A DNA stretch of 64,000 nt. Origin: Monosporascus cannonballus. Its lineage: Eukaryota; Ascomycota; Sordariomycetes; Xylariales. Position numbers and translations under genes: made by a program. Below the pieces are notes generated by a model, which worked only from the letters and a program-made list of their open reading frames with translations, was not told the DNA's origin and did not search any database. Each line of letters starts with the position of its first letter. Position 1 is the stretch's first letter. The stretch is from positions 310,001-374,000 of the forward strand of contig QJNS01000031.1 of assembly GCA_004154925.1 (NCBI GenBank), given 5' to 3'. Below are positions 50,767-62,261 of this stretch, piece after piece.

Positions 50767-52139
50767 TAAATATAGTAAGGAAATTAATACAAAGATGTCG
50801 GAAAACGATCGGAAAATATATAACGGCAAAAGGTAAATATATTTATAAAGTTTATTAGGCGTAAAAGCCGGAAAAGATTTAAAAACATTTTATTTTTTAC
50901 GAAAAATAAAGCTTAAATAACGGGAATATAATTTATTATTAATCGGAAATAGGGCGCTATCCTTAAAATATTTAAGGTATTTAAATTTAATAATAACTTT
51001 ACCAATTAAAACCGGGTTTTTATTATAATTATTAATAAATACTAAAATTACGTTGAAATATTGAAAAACGAACGGAAAATATTCGCAAGCAAAAAGCATA
51101 ATGGTATAACCGCCTTCGAAAATTACCTTATTTATAGAGGTATTTTAAAACTGCGTTTAATGAGAAATTAATTACGAATTAATAAGAAAAACATTATAAT
51201 AGTTATAAAAAAATCTAAATTTATAAACTTATAAAACGATATTAAAATTAGATTTTCGCAGCCATAACGAACAATCCGAAATTAATTTCCGTTATATTTA
51301 AAAAATTATATTCCTTAATAATAATTGCGTTAAGGGCGAATTCGGTTTCGTAAAGGACGTCGAATCTAATAACCAATCGTAATCATATCGGAACGTTCGT
51401 ATTAAATATTTATAATACGAATCTTTTCGAATTTGTCGATTAACTTTTAATTATCGATACCGAATTAAAAAATTGTTTAAGCAGTATTTTTAAAAGTTAT
51501 CGGAATTTAAACAAAATTTAAATAACGATATTAATAATATTAAAAATAATTATTTATTACACGAAAAATCTAATAATAATAATTAATTATAATATAATAT
51601 AAAGCGTTTGGAACTTAAACGTAAACCGTATAATAATCGAAATGATATAATATTAATAAAATATAATATGAGTTATTCTTACTTATAATATAATTAATAT
51701 TTATTTAATTATTGGCGTCGAAAAAATACAATTAAAAGAAATCCTACTTCTTTTTAATGATAAAATATTTTTTTTTTTAGAATTTCTTACGAAACAAATA
51801 TGGCGAAGGGAAATAATACGTAAAATAAACGGAAAAGGCGAAATAAAAATAAAGAAAAACGGGAAACCGAACGAAATCTATACGTAAAAAAATAAAGATA
51901 TAAACGCGAAAAAAAGTAAATAAAATAAAGTTAAAAACGGATTATAATACGAAATTAGACGGAATATAATTAATTACGTCATATAATAGGTCTTAATTAT
52001 TTTAATAATTATTTATAATATAATATAACGATAAGTTATCGGCAAATATACCTAATCAAATTTACGAAACGCGTTATATCAAATTAATAATAATATTATT
52101 AAGGATTAATAATTTAAAAGAAATAACTATTTTTAAAAT
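50767..52139. repeat. AT-rich RIP-like sequence, unassigned
   Basis: This follows the family-2 TSD and should continue whatever lay left of 43480. Minus-strand frames at about 50.9-51.1 kb are open for 69 codons without recognisable content. No LTR, terminal repeat or pol motif was found. Confidence 0.4.
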
Positions 52140-54890
52140 TATTACTTTAAATAATTAATTTATTATAATTATTAAAAAATATAAATTATATTTAAAAGGG
52201 TGAATAAATCGGTTATAAAATCGATTATTAATTCGTTATAAAATCGTTAAAAAATCGAGAATAATTTTAATACTTTTTTTTCTTATTTTTCTATACGTAT
52301 TCATAACCGTATATATTGTAATTCCTATAGAATTACTTTACCATATAATATATATCCGGCTAAAAGAAATTTTTCGAAAATACCGATATCGTAATTTGTT
52401 TATTTAGATAATTTATTATATAAAAATTGTAAATATTTTGTATTAAGATTATCTTAAACAGTACTTAACTTAAAATTTAAAAATGTTTTCGAAATTAAAA
52501 AAGGCCTTTAACGTCCAAAATATATTTCGCGATTAATATTAATAATTTTACCTTTATAAGAAAATTACGTTCCTTTTTTATAATAATCTTATTAATACGG
52601 TTATAATTTTTATTATGTTTTAATATTACGTCTTAAAATTTTGCAAATTTTCGTAATATTAAAATATTTCGGTTTTTCGAAATAATTTATCGCTTTTAAA
52701 TTTAATATTATTAATTTTCGTTATATCCTCGGCGCAGCTTTAATTTTTTGTAAATAATATTAATAATTATTTATTTTTTATTAATTAAAACTTTCGTACG
52801 GTTTTCCGGTTATTACTTTTTTTATAAATATATTTTATTCTTTACGTAAAAATATATCGACCTTAATATTTAAAAGGCCGGCATAAAATTTAAAATAAAA
52901 GTTAAAACGGAATAATTCTTTTTAATTATTTTATTTAACGTTCGTTTAATTTTTTAATAATTATAACATATTTTAAATATTTATAATTCATAATAATCTT
53001 AAATAAGGTTATTATGTTATATAATTTTATATTATACGTTTTTAAATAATCTATTACTATTAAAAACTTATTATAATATATTCCCTACTTAAATTTAACA
53101 GGATTTAATTTTTTTTAAAGTAATAAATAACTGGATATAATACGTTTAATTTAATAATTTAAAATGAATAGTTTCCGCATATCAGCTTTAAATAATATAT
53201 TTTTAATATTATAAGTTTGTCGAGGTTTTATTATATTAAAATTAATTCCGTTATAAAGGCGTTTTTAAAACATTCGAAAGTTATTTTTTCTTTTTTCTTT
53301 AACGGAATAATTTTTTTAGGTTAACGTTATTAACGGTACCGATATATCCGCATAATAAATTATAAAATTACAATAAAGATTTGCGAACCCTAAGAAATTT
53401 CGGATTCCCTTAAACGTTTTAAAAGTTTTTTATTTTTTAATCGCGCGTATATTCTTTGGAACTTATTCGTACCCTCTTTCCGGCATTTATAATAAATCCA
53501 AGATATTTTATCGTTTTTATGGCAAATTCGTACTTAGAAATATCCAGATTTTAACCTGCTTCTTTTAAACGGTTTAGAACCTTTTTTATTTTTTATATAT
53601 AATCGTCCTTAAATTCGGAAAAAATAAGGATATCGTTTATATACGCTAAGTAAAAAATATCGAAATACTCCCTTAAAACCATGTTAACGTATCGTTAAAA
53701 GTTATAAAAATTCCGTATAAGCCGAACGGTATTACCAATTATTTATATAAACCGAAACGTATTCGGAATACCATTTTTTATTCGTTTTCTTCCTTAATTT
53801 TAATTTTATAAAACGTTATTTAAACCTTTATTTCGTAAATTATTTACCGTAACAAAAGAATTTTAAGGTTTTTAAAATAAAGGGTAAAAAATAAAGGGCT
53901 TTTTCGGTTATTATATTTAACAACCGATAATTATAATAAAAACGTAATTTTCCTCCGAGTTCTTTCAAAAATAAAACCGGAACTCTTACGGGCGAATTAT
54001 TTATATAAATATATTTTTTATTTAAAAATTCCGTTAAAGCTTTCCTCAAAGATAATAATTCCCCCTTAATTATATTATATAAAAGCCCCCATAATATTAG
54101 CATTTTTTTTCTTACTTTATTCTTACGCAATAAAATTATACAATCTATTCCGGAACGAAGTAAAGGTAAAACGTTACCTAATTTTTTATCGAATAATTTC
54201 CGAAACGTTTTTAATTTGAACAAAAGTTTTTCGTTAATTTCTACTTTTTTCGTATGCGTTAACTCCTTATTAATATTAGCTAAAATAATTAAAAATAATT
54301 AAACTTTTTATTTGGTTCTTTTAATCTTTTTTATCCTCCAAAATTCCGCCTCGAAAACGGTAATTAATTTTTTTATTTCGCAAATTATTTATATATTATT
54401 TTCTTAGGCGTTATATTTTTTTCGTAAACCCTTATATAACCTATTACGTTTACCGTTTAAAAATATTTTTACATTACGTATATAACGTCGTAATATTTTA
54501 TTTAAAGTTTTTCTAAAATTAAGAGGTAATTAAAATTATTAATAATATATATAAATATTTTAGCCTTAAAACCGTTAACATCTATCGTTATATATATTAT
54601 TTCCTTAAGACTTTTCGCTATTATTAATTTGTTTTTCAAATTTCTTTTAATCCGCATAATTTTATTAAAATATACGGTAATCGTAAACATTTTACGAACG
54701 TTTTACTTATTATAGCAAAATACTTATATCTTTAATTAATGAAAATTTCCATACATTTTTTTAATTAATATATATATTAATAACAAATAAAATGCCGTCC
54801 ATATTTTGCTTCGTAATCTTTATTTCGGCCTAAGTCGCTTTTCGTTTCTGAACATACCGATATTCAAAAATTATTTTTTTCCCTTTTTAC
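52140..54890 (-). mobile_element. 3' portion of a minus-strand Ty3/gypsy-like element (family 3, copy B)
   Basis: Homology with the plus-strand copy A, read in reverse, begins near 52.14 kb and runs to 54890, covering gag end, protease, reverse transcriptase, RNase H and the start of integrase. At 54890 it is cut by insertion of copy A (54891-62261, TSD TTTAC) and resumes at 62262. The left limit is where I lose homology. No 3' LTR was found there, so this end is truncated or displaced. Confidence 0.8.
53840..54223 (-). pseudogene. Reverse transcriptase N-terminal part, copy B
   Basis: The longest open run in the AT-rich block is 127 codons. It matches the start of gypsy reverse transcriptase, with SPVRVPVLFLKELGGKLRF followed by YYNYRLLNIITEKALYFLP (usual form VDYRxLNxITxKxRYPLP). 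The minus strand continues to the active-site relic YINDILIFSEF near 53.62 kb, where the second position of YxDD is damaged. A protease-region fragment is open upstream at 54502-54690. Confidence 0.85.
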
Positions 54891-55471
54891 TGTGATGGGG
54901 CTAATGTTACGACCCAACAAGCTTCGGCCTCAAGAAACGGTCAAACAAGGATCACACGGAGCACCCCATGGGTTACGTGACGGTGATCACTGCCAAGCCA
55001 GTGATCAGTAGTGATCAAAGGTGATCGCAAGCGATCATGATCACCACCAGCTGTGTGATCATAAGTGATCAAGCCAAAAGGGAGAAGGATATATACGCTC
55101 ATTATTTCCATTGTTTCGATAGCACCAGCTTGCAACATTTATCAATGCCAATCGTTTGCAAAATGCTTTTACGCCCTTGGTATTAAGAGACGTGACTAAG
55201 TTACTTCATTGCTACAGAGTCCTACGATACTCCTGCCAACATAAACCCGTACGACTAAGGTTTAATAGTTGGTTAAACCGCCTAGCCGTCACAGCTGTAT
55301 GGAGCACTATTATGGAGCACCGGACAAACGCCGGTACCAAGCAGCACTAGCGCAGCGCCTTATATGCGAATACACATAACTGTATTTTTATTTTCCTTTT
55401 TCTTTTTTTTAGCTAGAAAATAAATTTTTATTGGCAATTAATCGCAGACCGTTTTGGTAAAATCTTTTATA
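54891..55471 (+). repeat. 5' LTR of copy A, interrupted by a solo LTR
   Basis: It starts TGTGATGGGG and ends CTTTTATA. The segment at 55294-55471 keeps many C residues (ACCGGACAAACGCCGGTACC) that have become T in the 3' LTR, so it is the less-mutated copy. The solo LTR occupies 54905-55293. Confidence 0.88.
54905..55293 (+). repeat. Solo LTR of family 1 with a GATC-rich core
   Basis: 389 bp from TGTTACGACCC to CCGTCACA, the inverse of the family-1 LTRs at 22-36 kb but with far fewer RIP changes. No internal domain is attached, so it is a solo LTR left by recombination, or a direct small insertion. The flanks GCTAA and GCTGT share only GCT, an imperfect 5-bp TSD; removing 389+5 bp restores the host LTR to 187 bp. 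The core (about 54950-55075) holds nine GATC sites, many within GTGATCA palindromes. Confidence 0.85.
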
Positions 55472-57419
55472 TATTTTTTAGCTTATTATTTAGCAAAATA
55501 GGAAATATTCCGGATTAGATATTAGGATTTTCGAACGTTTTTTAAGGGGCCTAGCAAAGGGCCCTTATCGACCCAGAGTTATAAAGGGTATTTAGCGTTA
55601 TGACGGAAACCTTAAAAAGTTCGATAGCGGCTATCGAATAACGTATAAGTTATTAACTTAAAAAAAGCAAAAAAAAGTAACCCAGTTCCGTAAGCATATA
55701 AAAGCGCAGCATAAGGTAAATAAGAAGCTAATATAAACGGCCGAATAACTTAAAAACGGCTTAATTATTTAGCAAAAGCTTATTATTTAATTATAAGTCC
55801 GGAACGCGATGACTTTTACCAATACCGATCTTCTTCGATCTAATAATAGTCGGAAGTATAATTAAGCCATTTTGCAAAAACGGTTCGAACGACCGAATTA
55901 ACAATAAAAGCTAAATAAAAACCATTATTTTGGCAGGAAAAATTCGACAGGATAAAAACGAAGTTTTCCGGACAATACGTATCCATAATTTATAAACTTA
56001 AAATAAACGTTATTTTCGTAAAAAAAATTCGTAAGCAATTTTACGTTATATACAAAAGGTTTGAAACTAATATATAACGTACGGTTATTACTTATAATAT
56101 TACCAAAAACTTAAATAATATTTATAACTTTATCGGTTTCCTTTAAGTATTATACGATTAATATAATAATTGGCATAAGAAAAAAAAGTAACCGAACGTT
56201 TTTAAAATTTAAAATAAACCGATAACGCGAAATTTTTGTTATTTTATCCTTTATTTAAAAAAGTATTGGCAAACGCGGAAAACATTATTTGGTTAACGGA
56301 AATAAAATTTACGTTTTTAAAATAAGTATTAAATAAAAAGTTTATCTAAATTTTATTCCTAATAAAGCTTTTTGAAAGTTATAACGTATAAATAAATAAA
56401 ATAATGGAAATTATTGGACGCCTTAAAGGAATAACGCGGCAAAAAAATAAATAACTTTTTAATAGCTTAATTAGGCGGTAATAACCAAGCGGAAAATAAC
56501 TTAGATAGCGACATAAGCATAACGGGTTTTTCAGTAATAAAACGGCAAAGGCAAGGACCTTAAATTTTACTGCTAACGCCAAAGTAATATGCGTAATGGG
56601 TAACTTAAAAAGAACGGAACTCCCTAAAACGAAGGGCTTTTATTTGCGTTATAAACGTTTTAACTATAAGGCGAACTATTGCCCGTTTTTATTAGCAAAA
56701 AGATTATAAGGAGGGATTAATCCGTTAAGAACGTACGAAAACAAAAAGTCGGAATTTAAAAGCGAAAAAAAATTTAATTTTTAAATATCGGCGTATTCGG
56801 AAACGAAAAGCGACCTAGGCCGAAATAAAAATCGTAAAGCAAAATATGGACGGCATTTTATTTATTATCAATATATATATTAATTACTAAACATTTGTAA
56901 AAACTTTTATAAATTAAAAATGTAAATACTTTACTGTAATAAACGAAACGTTCGCAAAATGCTTAAGGTTGCCGTATATTTTATTAAAATTATACGGATT
57001 AAAAAAGATTTGAAAAAAAAACTGACGATAATAAAAACAAATTAAAGAGATAATATATTTAAAAATAAATACCGACGGTTTCAAAATTAAGATATTCGTA
57101 TATATTATTAATAACCTTAATTACCGCTTAATTTCAAGAAAATTTTAAATAAAGCGTTACGACGTTATATACGTAACGTAAATGTACTTTTTAATGATAA
57201 ACATAACAAATTATATACAAATTTACGAAAAACAATATAACACCTAAAAAAATAATATACGAATAATTGGTAAGGCGAAAGAAATTTTAACTGCCGCTTT
57301 TAGAGCAGAACTTTGGAAAATAATAAAAATTAAAAGGCTTAAATAAGAAGTTTAATTATTTTTAATTATTTTGGCCGATATTAATAAGGCGTTAACGCCT
57401 AAGAAAAAAATGGAGGTTA

Positions 57420-58520
57420 ACGAAAATTTTTCTTTAAATTAAAAGCGTTTCGGAAGTTATTTAATAAAAAATTAAGTAACGTTTTACCCCTACCTCGCCC
57501 CGGAATAGATTATACAATTTTATTACTGTCACGGCACAGAAGAACAACAGTCTAGCCATTACACCATTAAAAGTGGAACGTTGTCAGGTCGAGCCCTGAC
57601 CGCCTTGTTCTGCTCTATATACCTACAAGGTGCCACTTGGGACTGTGACAAGTACGTAAAAACGAAGCAAAAAGGAAAATGCCAGCATTATAAGGGCCTT
57701 TATATGGTATAATTAAAGAAAAGCTATTAGCTTTAAAAAAATCTTAATAAAATTTTTGGATAAAAAGTATATCCGCATAAATAATTTGCTTACATGGGTT
57801 CCAGTTTTATTTATAAAAAAAATCCGAAAAAAGTTACGTTTTTATTATAATTATCGGACGTTAAATATAATAACCGAAAAAGACCATTATTGTCGACCTC
57901 TTATTTCGGAAACCCTGAAATTATTTTCTTACACCAAATAATTTACGAAAATAAACGTCCAAATAATGTTTTATAAAATTAGGATTAAGAAAGAAAATAA
58001 ATAAAAAATGGTATTTCGAACGCGCTTCGGTTTATACGAATGGCTAATAATACCGTTCGGTTAATACGGGGTTTCCGTAACCTTCCAGCGATACGTTAAC
58101 GGGGTTTTAAAGAAGTACCTTAACGTTTTCTGCTTAACGTATATGGACGATATTTTTATTTTTTTTCCGGATCCAAAAAGGATTATATGCAAAAAATAAA
58201 AAAGGTCTTAAGCAGTTTGGGAAAAACGAATTTAAGTCTGGATATTTCTAAGTGCAAATTCGTCGTAAAAACGATAAAATATCTTGAATTTATTATAGAC
58301 GCCAAAAAGGGGACACTAATAGACTCCGAAAAGTTGCGTACGATCAAAAAATGGGAAATTCGTAAAACGTTTAAGGGAATCTGAAATTTCCTAGGGTTTC
58401 CAAATTTTTACCGCGATTTCATAACTTAGTATGCGGATATATCGGTGCCGTTAATAGCCCTAACTCGGAAAAACCTTATTCCGTTAAAGAAAAAAGGAAG
58501 AAAATAACGTTCGAACGTTC
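57420..58520 (+). pseudogene. Reverse transcriptase region of copy A
   Basis: Plus-strand frames match gypsy reverse transcriptase. Open runs are 57756-57941 (LRFYYNYRTLNIITEKDHY) and 58187-58384 (FVVKTIKYLEFIIDAKKGT). Between them come RTRFGLYEWLIIPFG and the intact YMDD site, then WEIRKTFKGI and a FLGF-like connection. Frames shift and stop repeatedly, and the 124-bp insertion splits the N-terminal part. Confidence 0.85.
57527..57650 (+). mobile_element. 124-bp TG...CA element with tRNA-like motifs inserted in reverse transcriptase
   Basis: A GC-richer, essentially un-RIPed segment starting TGTCAC and ending GTGACA. Flanks ATTAC (57522-57526) and AGTAC (57651-57655) match at four of five positions, and the equivalent reverse transcriptase site in copy B has no insertion. 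Inside, AGAACAA (57541-57547) can pair with TTGTTCT (57605-57611), framing 71 nt. A stem GTCAGG/CCTGAC (57583-57600) encloses a B-box-like GGTCGAGCCC. An A-box-like TAGCC lies at about 57553. It is not a canonical tRNA cloverleaf by eye. It could be a very small solo LTR or a tRNA-derived short element. Confidence 0.6.
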
Positions 58521-60655
58521 TAAGAACGATTTTATAATGGAATTAATTTTAACGTAAAAAAATCCCGAAAAACATATGATATTAAAAACAAATTATTTAG
58601 GGATAATATGCGGAAATTATTTATCTTAGGTAAATAAGTTAAAAATATTATGTTCGGTCGTTTATTATTTAAAAAAATTAAATTTTATAAAAATTAATTA
58701 AAAATATATAATAAAAAATTCCTAACGGTAATAAATTGCTAAAAAACGTAAAATATAAAATTGCATAACGTAATAACTTTATTTAAGATTATTTTTAATT
58801 GTACAAATTTAAAATATTTTATAATTATTAAAAAATTAAATAAATATTAAGTAAAGTATATAAAACAATTATTTTATTTTATTTTTATTTCGAATTCCGT
58901 ACCGGCCGTTTAAATATTAAAGCCGATATATTTTTGTATAAAAATAAAATATATTTATAAAAAAAATAATAACTGGAAAATCGTACGAAAATTTAATTAA
59001 TAAAAAAATAATAATTACTTAAATTATTTATAAAATATTAAAAATATGCCGAAGATACAATAGCAATTGATAATATTAAAGTTAAAAATAACAGATTATT
59101 TCGAAAAACGTAAATATTTTAATATTACGAAAACTTTTAAACATTTTAGTATATAACGTTAAAATATAATAAAATTTACAACCGTATTATTAAGGTCATT
59201 ATAAAAAGAATATAGTTTTTTTACGAAATTAAAGTTATTAATATTAATCGCGAAATATATTTTAAATATTAAGGAGTTTTTTAATTTTCGGGAGCGCCTT
59301 TAAATTTTAAATTAGAAACCGTTTAAAACGGCCTTTATACAAAATATTTACGATTTTAATATCATAGGCCACCTAGGTAAAAGGTTACGATAACGGTATT
59401 TTCGAGAAACGTTTTTAACCGGCTGTATATTATATAATAAGATAATATAATAAGAATTATAACGTGTACGGCTATAAAAACATATGGAAAATTAAGAAAA
59501 AAAATTATTAAAGTTATTTCCGATTTCCGAACGATTTTAAAACAAATTATAAATCGATTTTATAACCGATTTACTAATTATTTTAAAATATAATTTATAT
59601 TTTTAGATAATTATAATAAATTAATTATTTAAAATAATAATTATAAAATTAATACGTATAATAAATATAAAACCATATAGGGAAATATTTGTAAAAATAT
59701 ATTAAATATTTTATATTTTTTTTAAAACTTATTCTAAATAATAAAGAAATACATTAGGTAAGGAAACTTTAAACCGAATTTTACGAATTAATAAGGATAA
59801 AATAACGTTTTTTTACCGCATATTATTTAAAAACTAATAATATTATAAAAAATGTTAATTAAATAATATTAATTTATTTATCAATTTTCGTAACGTATTT
59901 ATAATAAAAATAAAATAAGTTTTTTCCGAAGGCAATATTTGTAATTAATAACTAAAATAAGACTTTAATAAACTTAATTTTTTTTTCTTATTTTACGGAT
60001 AATACCTTAATTTAATTACTTAAGTAAAAAATAATTCGGTAATTTATAAATATTTACGTACAAAAACGGAAATTTCGTTAAGAAATTATAAAAAAATACA
60101 GAATTTGCCTAAATTACAATAACGGCAACTTGGTGAACCTAGAAAAAAATAGCAAATAAGCGTTATTTTCCTGCCGAAAAATACAAAATTAACAATAAAA
60201 TCTGGTTATTTTTAAAAAATATTATTATTTTCTGGCCGTTAAAAAAGTACGGTAATTTTAAGTTAAATATTAAATAATTAAAATAATTAATTTTCATATT
60301 ATTATATTAAATATATTTAAAAGGATTTATAATTATTTTAATATTATTTTATTAAAACGCGTAAACCGTAATTCTTTATTATCTTAAATTAACGCAAATA
60401 CGTAACTCTTTTTTATTATTTTTAAAAGAAATAACGAATCGGAATTTAAAATTAAAAATATTGTCCAGGTTCGAATTAAAAAAATTAAAAAAGTTTTATA
60501 CCTTAAATCCAGGTAAAGTGATTAAATTATGTAAAACCAACTTAAAAGCCGTTTAAAGAATTCGCAAATACGGCGGCTGTACAGTAATTCGAAAAAGAAA
60601 ATACAATAATATAACCATTAATAACGGACCCCAAATCTAACGTGCTATCCGAAAA

Positions 60656-61009
60656 CGGACGGGTAAAGGTCCAGCCCAAAAACACCGGCCGGGCAGCGCT
60701 TAGGCGGTAAAAAAGATTTGGGGAAGCCGTTTAGGAGCAGCCCCATATGGCTCGCAAATAGGCGCTGGAATAGCGCTCCCGCTATTTACGAACAAAGCAC
60801 AATAGGAAAAAGTTGGGAGTTACAAAAATGCGTTAGCATTATACGGAAGTTACACACCTAAAGCGTGCGATTACTCGGCCTTATTTACATCAGATTCCGG
60901 CAAAACCGGGACCTTCTCCTTAGCCGCCTTAATTATAATTACGAAACTTTTAAAAACGCTAGTAATACGATTACTAACGGCCATCAGTTTAGCTTATAAC
61001 GTAAGTTAA
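60656..61009 (+). pseudogene. Less-mutated reading frame between integrase and 3' LTR of copy A
   Basis: One plus-strand frame is protein-like for 117 codons with only two internal stops (both TAG, each one C-to-T from CAG). It contains WGSRLGAAPYGSQIGAGIAL and ALFTSDSGKTGTFSLAALII and ends at TAA 61007-61009. Base composition is clearly more GC-rich than the flanks. It lies after the integrase, where some gypsy elements carry an additional gene. I do not recognise the product. A captured fragment or chance survival are alternatives. Confidence 0.35.
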
Positions 61010-62074
61010 TAAACGGCGCGGAAAAAGTACAAGAATATCGCAAAAAAAACTTACATAACGGGATTTATTATTTTTATACTTAATACGTTTTTTATTACGT
61101 TAAACGAAAAACCCGGTAAAACCGGCAGCCTAACCCACGTATAAATAAGGCATAAACCAGGAATTAGGGGCGTAAACTTATTTCAGAACGAACGACGTAC
61201 AAAAATTCAAAACATAAACGTAAAGTTTCGGTAACCGCCTTATCCTAGGTACGGATAGCCGTTAAACAAAAGTTAACGGCGAAAAAATAATATAAAAAGT
61301 GCGTAAAAAAACGAACTTATTAGGATTTCGGTAATCGTAATTAAAAACAGTTTTAAAAAATGCGTCGACCGTTTAACGAAATTCGGAAATATTTGCAAAT
61401 TACGCGAAAATTACGTTAAAAATGTATACCAGAAAAAATAAAGAGGGTATTTACTTTAAGATATTTATAGTTATAACTAGCGTAAACTGAATAACGAATT
61501 GCTTTTCTGCCTATAATAATAAACAGTTTTAAAATAACAAATAAATAATATATATACAAATTATATATTTCGTTAATTTGAATAAAATGTATCCGAGTTT
61601 TCGGTAAAACAAATTACATAAGTAAAATAAGGCATATTACGAATATAAACGGAATATTCGTCCAGGGCAACATAAATACGTAACGTATAAAAAATTTTAA
61701 CAAATTCAGATTAATTAAAAAAGGTTAAAGCCGTAAAAATATCCTTTTTCCAAAGCATTTTTGCGATATTACAATATATTAATTAGTTTTTAAATTATTA
61801 CGGAATAACGTATAAAAATACTATAATAAATATTAATCAAAGTTAATTTATCGAATTAAATTATTATTATTAAAGAATTAAAATAAATAAAAATATAAAT
61901 ACGTTTTTATATATAAATTTATTTAACGTATAATTAAACCATAATTAATTACCCAAATTAAGCTTAGTTCGGAAATCGACAAATTCTCGAATTTTGGACC
62001 AATTAAAAGCTAAAAATTAACATAATTATTAATTTTGTAATTTATTAATCCTTTTTAGAAAAGATAAGGGGTAT

Positions 62075-62261
62075 TGTAATAAGGCTATATAAAGCCCTAT
62101 TATGGAGCACCGGATAAACGCCGGTACCAAGCAGTATTAATGCAGCGCCTTATATACGAATACACATAACTATATTTTTATCTTCCCTTTCCTTTCTTTT
62201 AGCTAGAAAATAAACTTTTATTGGCAACTGATTATAAACCGCTTAGGTGAAGCTTTTTACA
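62075..62261 (+). repeat. 3' LTR of copy A
   Basis: 187 bp from TGTAATAAGG to CTTTTTACA, preceded by a purine-rich tract (AGAAAAGATAAGGGG, about 62058-62072) that fits the polypurine primer site. Confidence 0.9.

Larger units (their letters stand above)
54891..62261 (+). mobile_element. Plus-strand Ty3/gypsy-like LTR element (family 3, copy A)
   Basis: A 7371-bp element with perfect TSD TTTAC (54886-54890 and 62262-62266), inserted in the opposite orientation into copy B. The 5' LTR (54891-55471) is interrupted by a family-1 solo LTR. Without that insertion and its duplicated site it is 187 bp, equal to the 3' LTR. Gag lies at about 55.5-56.8 kb and protease at about 56.8-57.2 kb. Reverse transcriptase lies at about 57.4-58.5 kb (RTRFGLYEWLIIPFG, then YMDD intact at 58140-58151), split by a 124-bp insertion. 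RNase H, integrase relics (to about 60.3 kb) and an extra 1.5 kb before the 3' LTR follow. All frames are broken. Confidence 0.9.

Noticed and set aside
54950..55075. CRISPR-like array from repeated GTGATC motifs
   Set aside because: The motifs are short, irregularly spaced palindromes inside an LTR of a fungal genome, with no constant repeat-spacer pattern.
57541..57611. A functional tRNA gene
   Set aside because: A 7-bp closing stem and T-arm-like hairpin exist, but four extra bases separate the T stem from the acceptor strand, no proper D arm forms, and the B box lacks a base.
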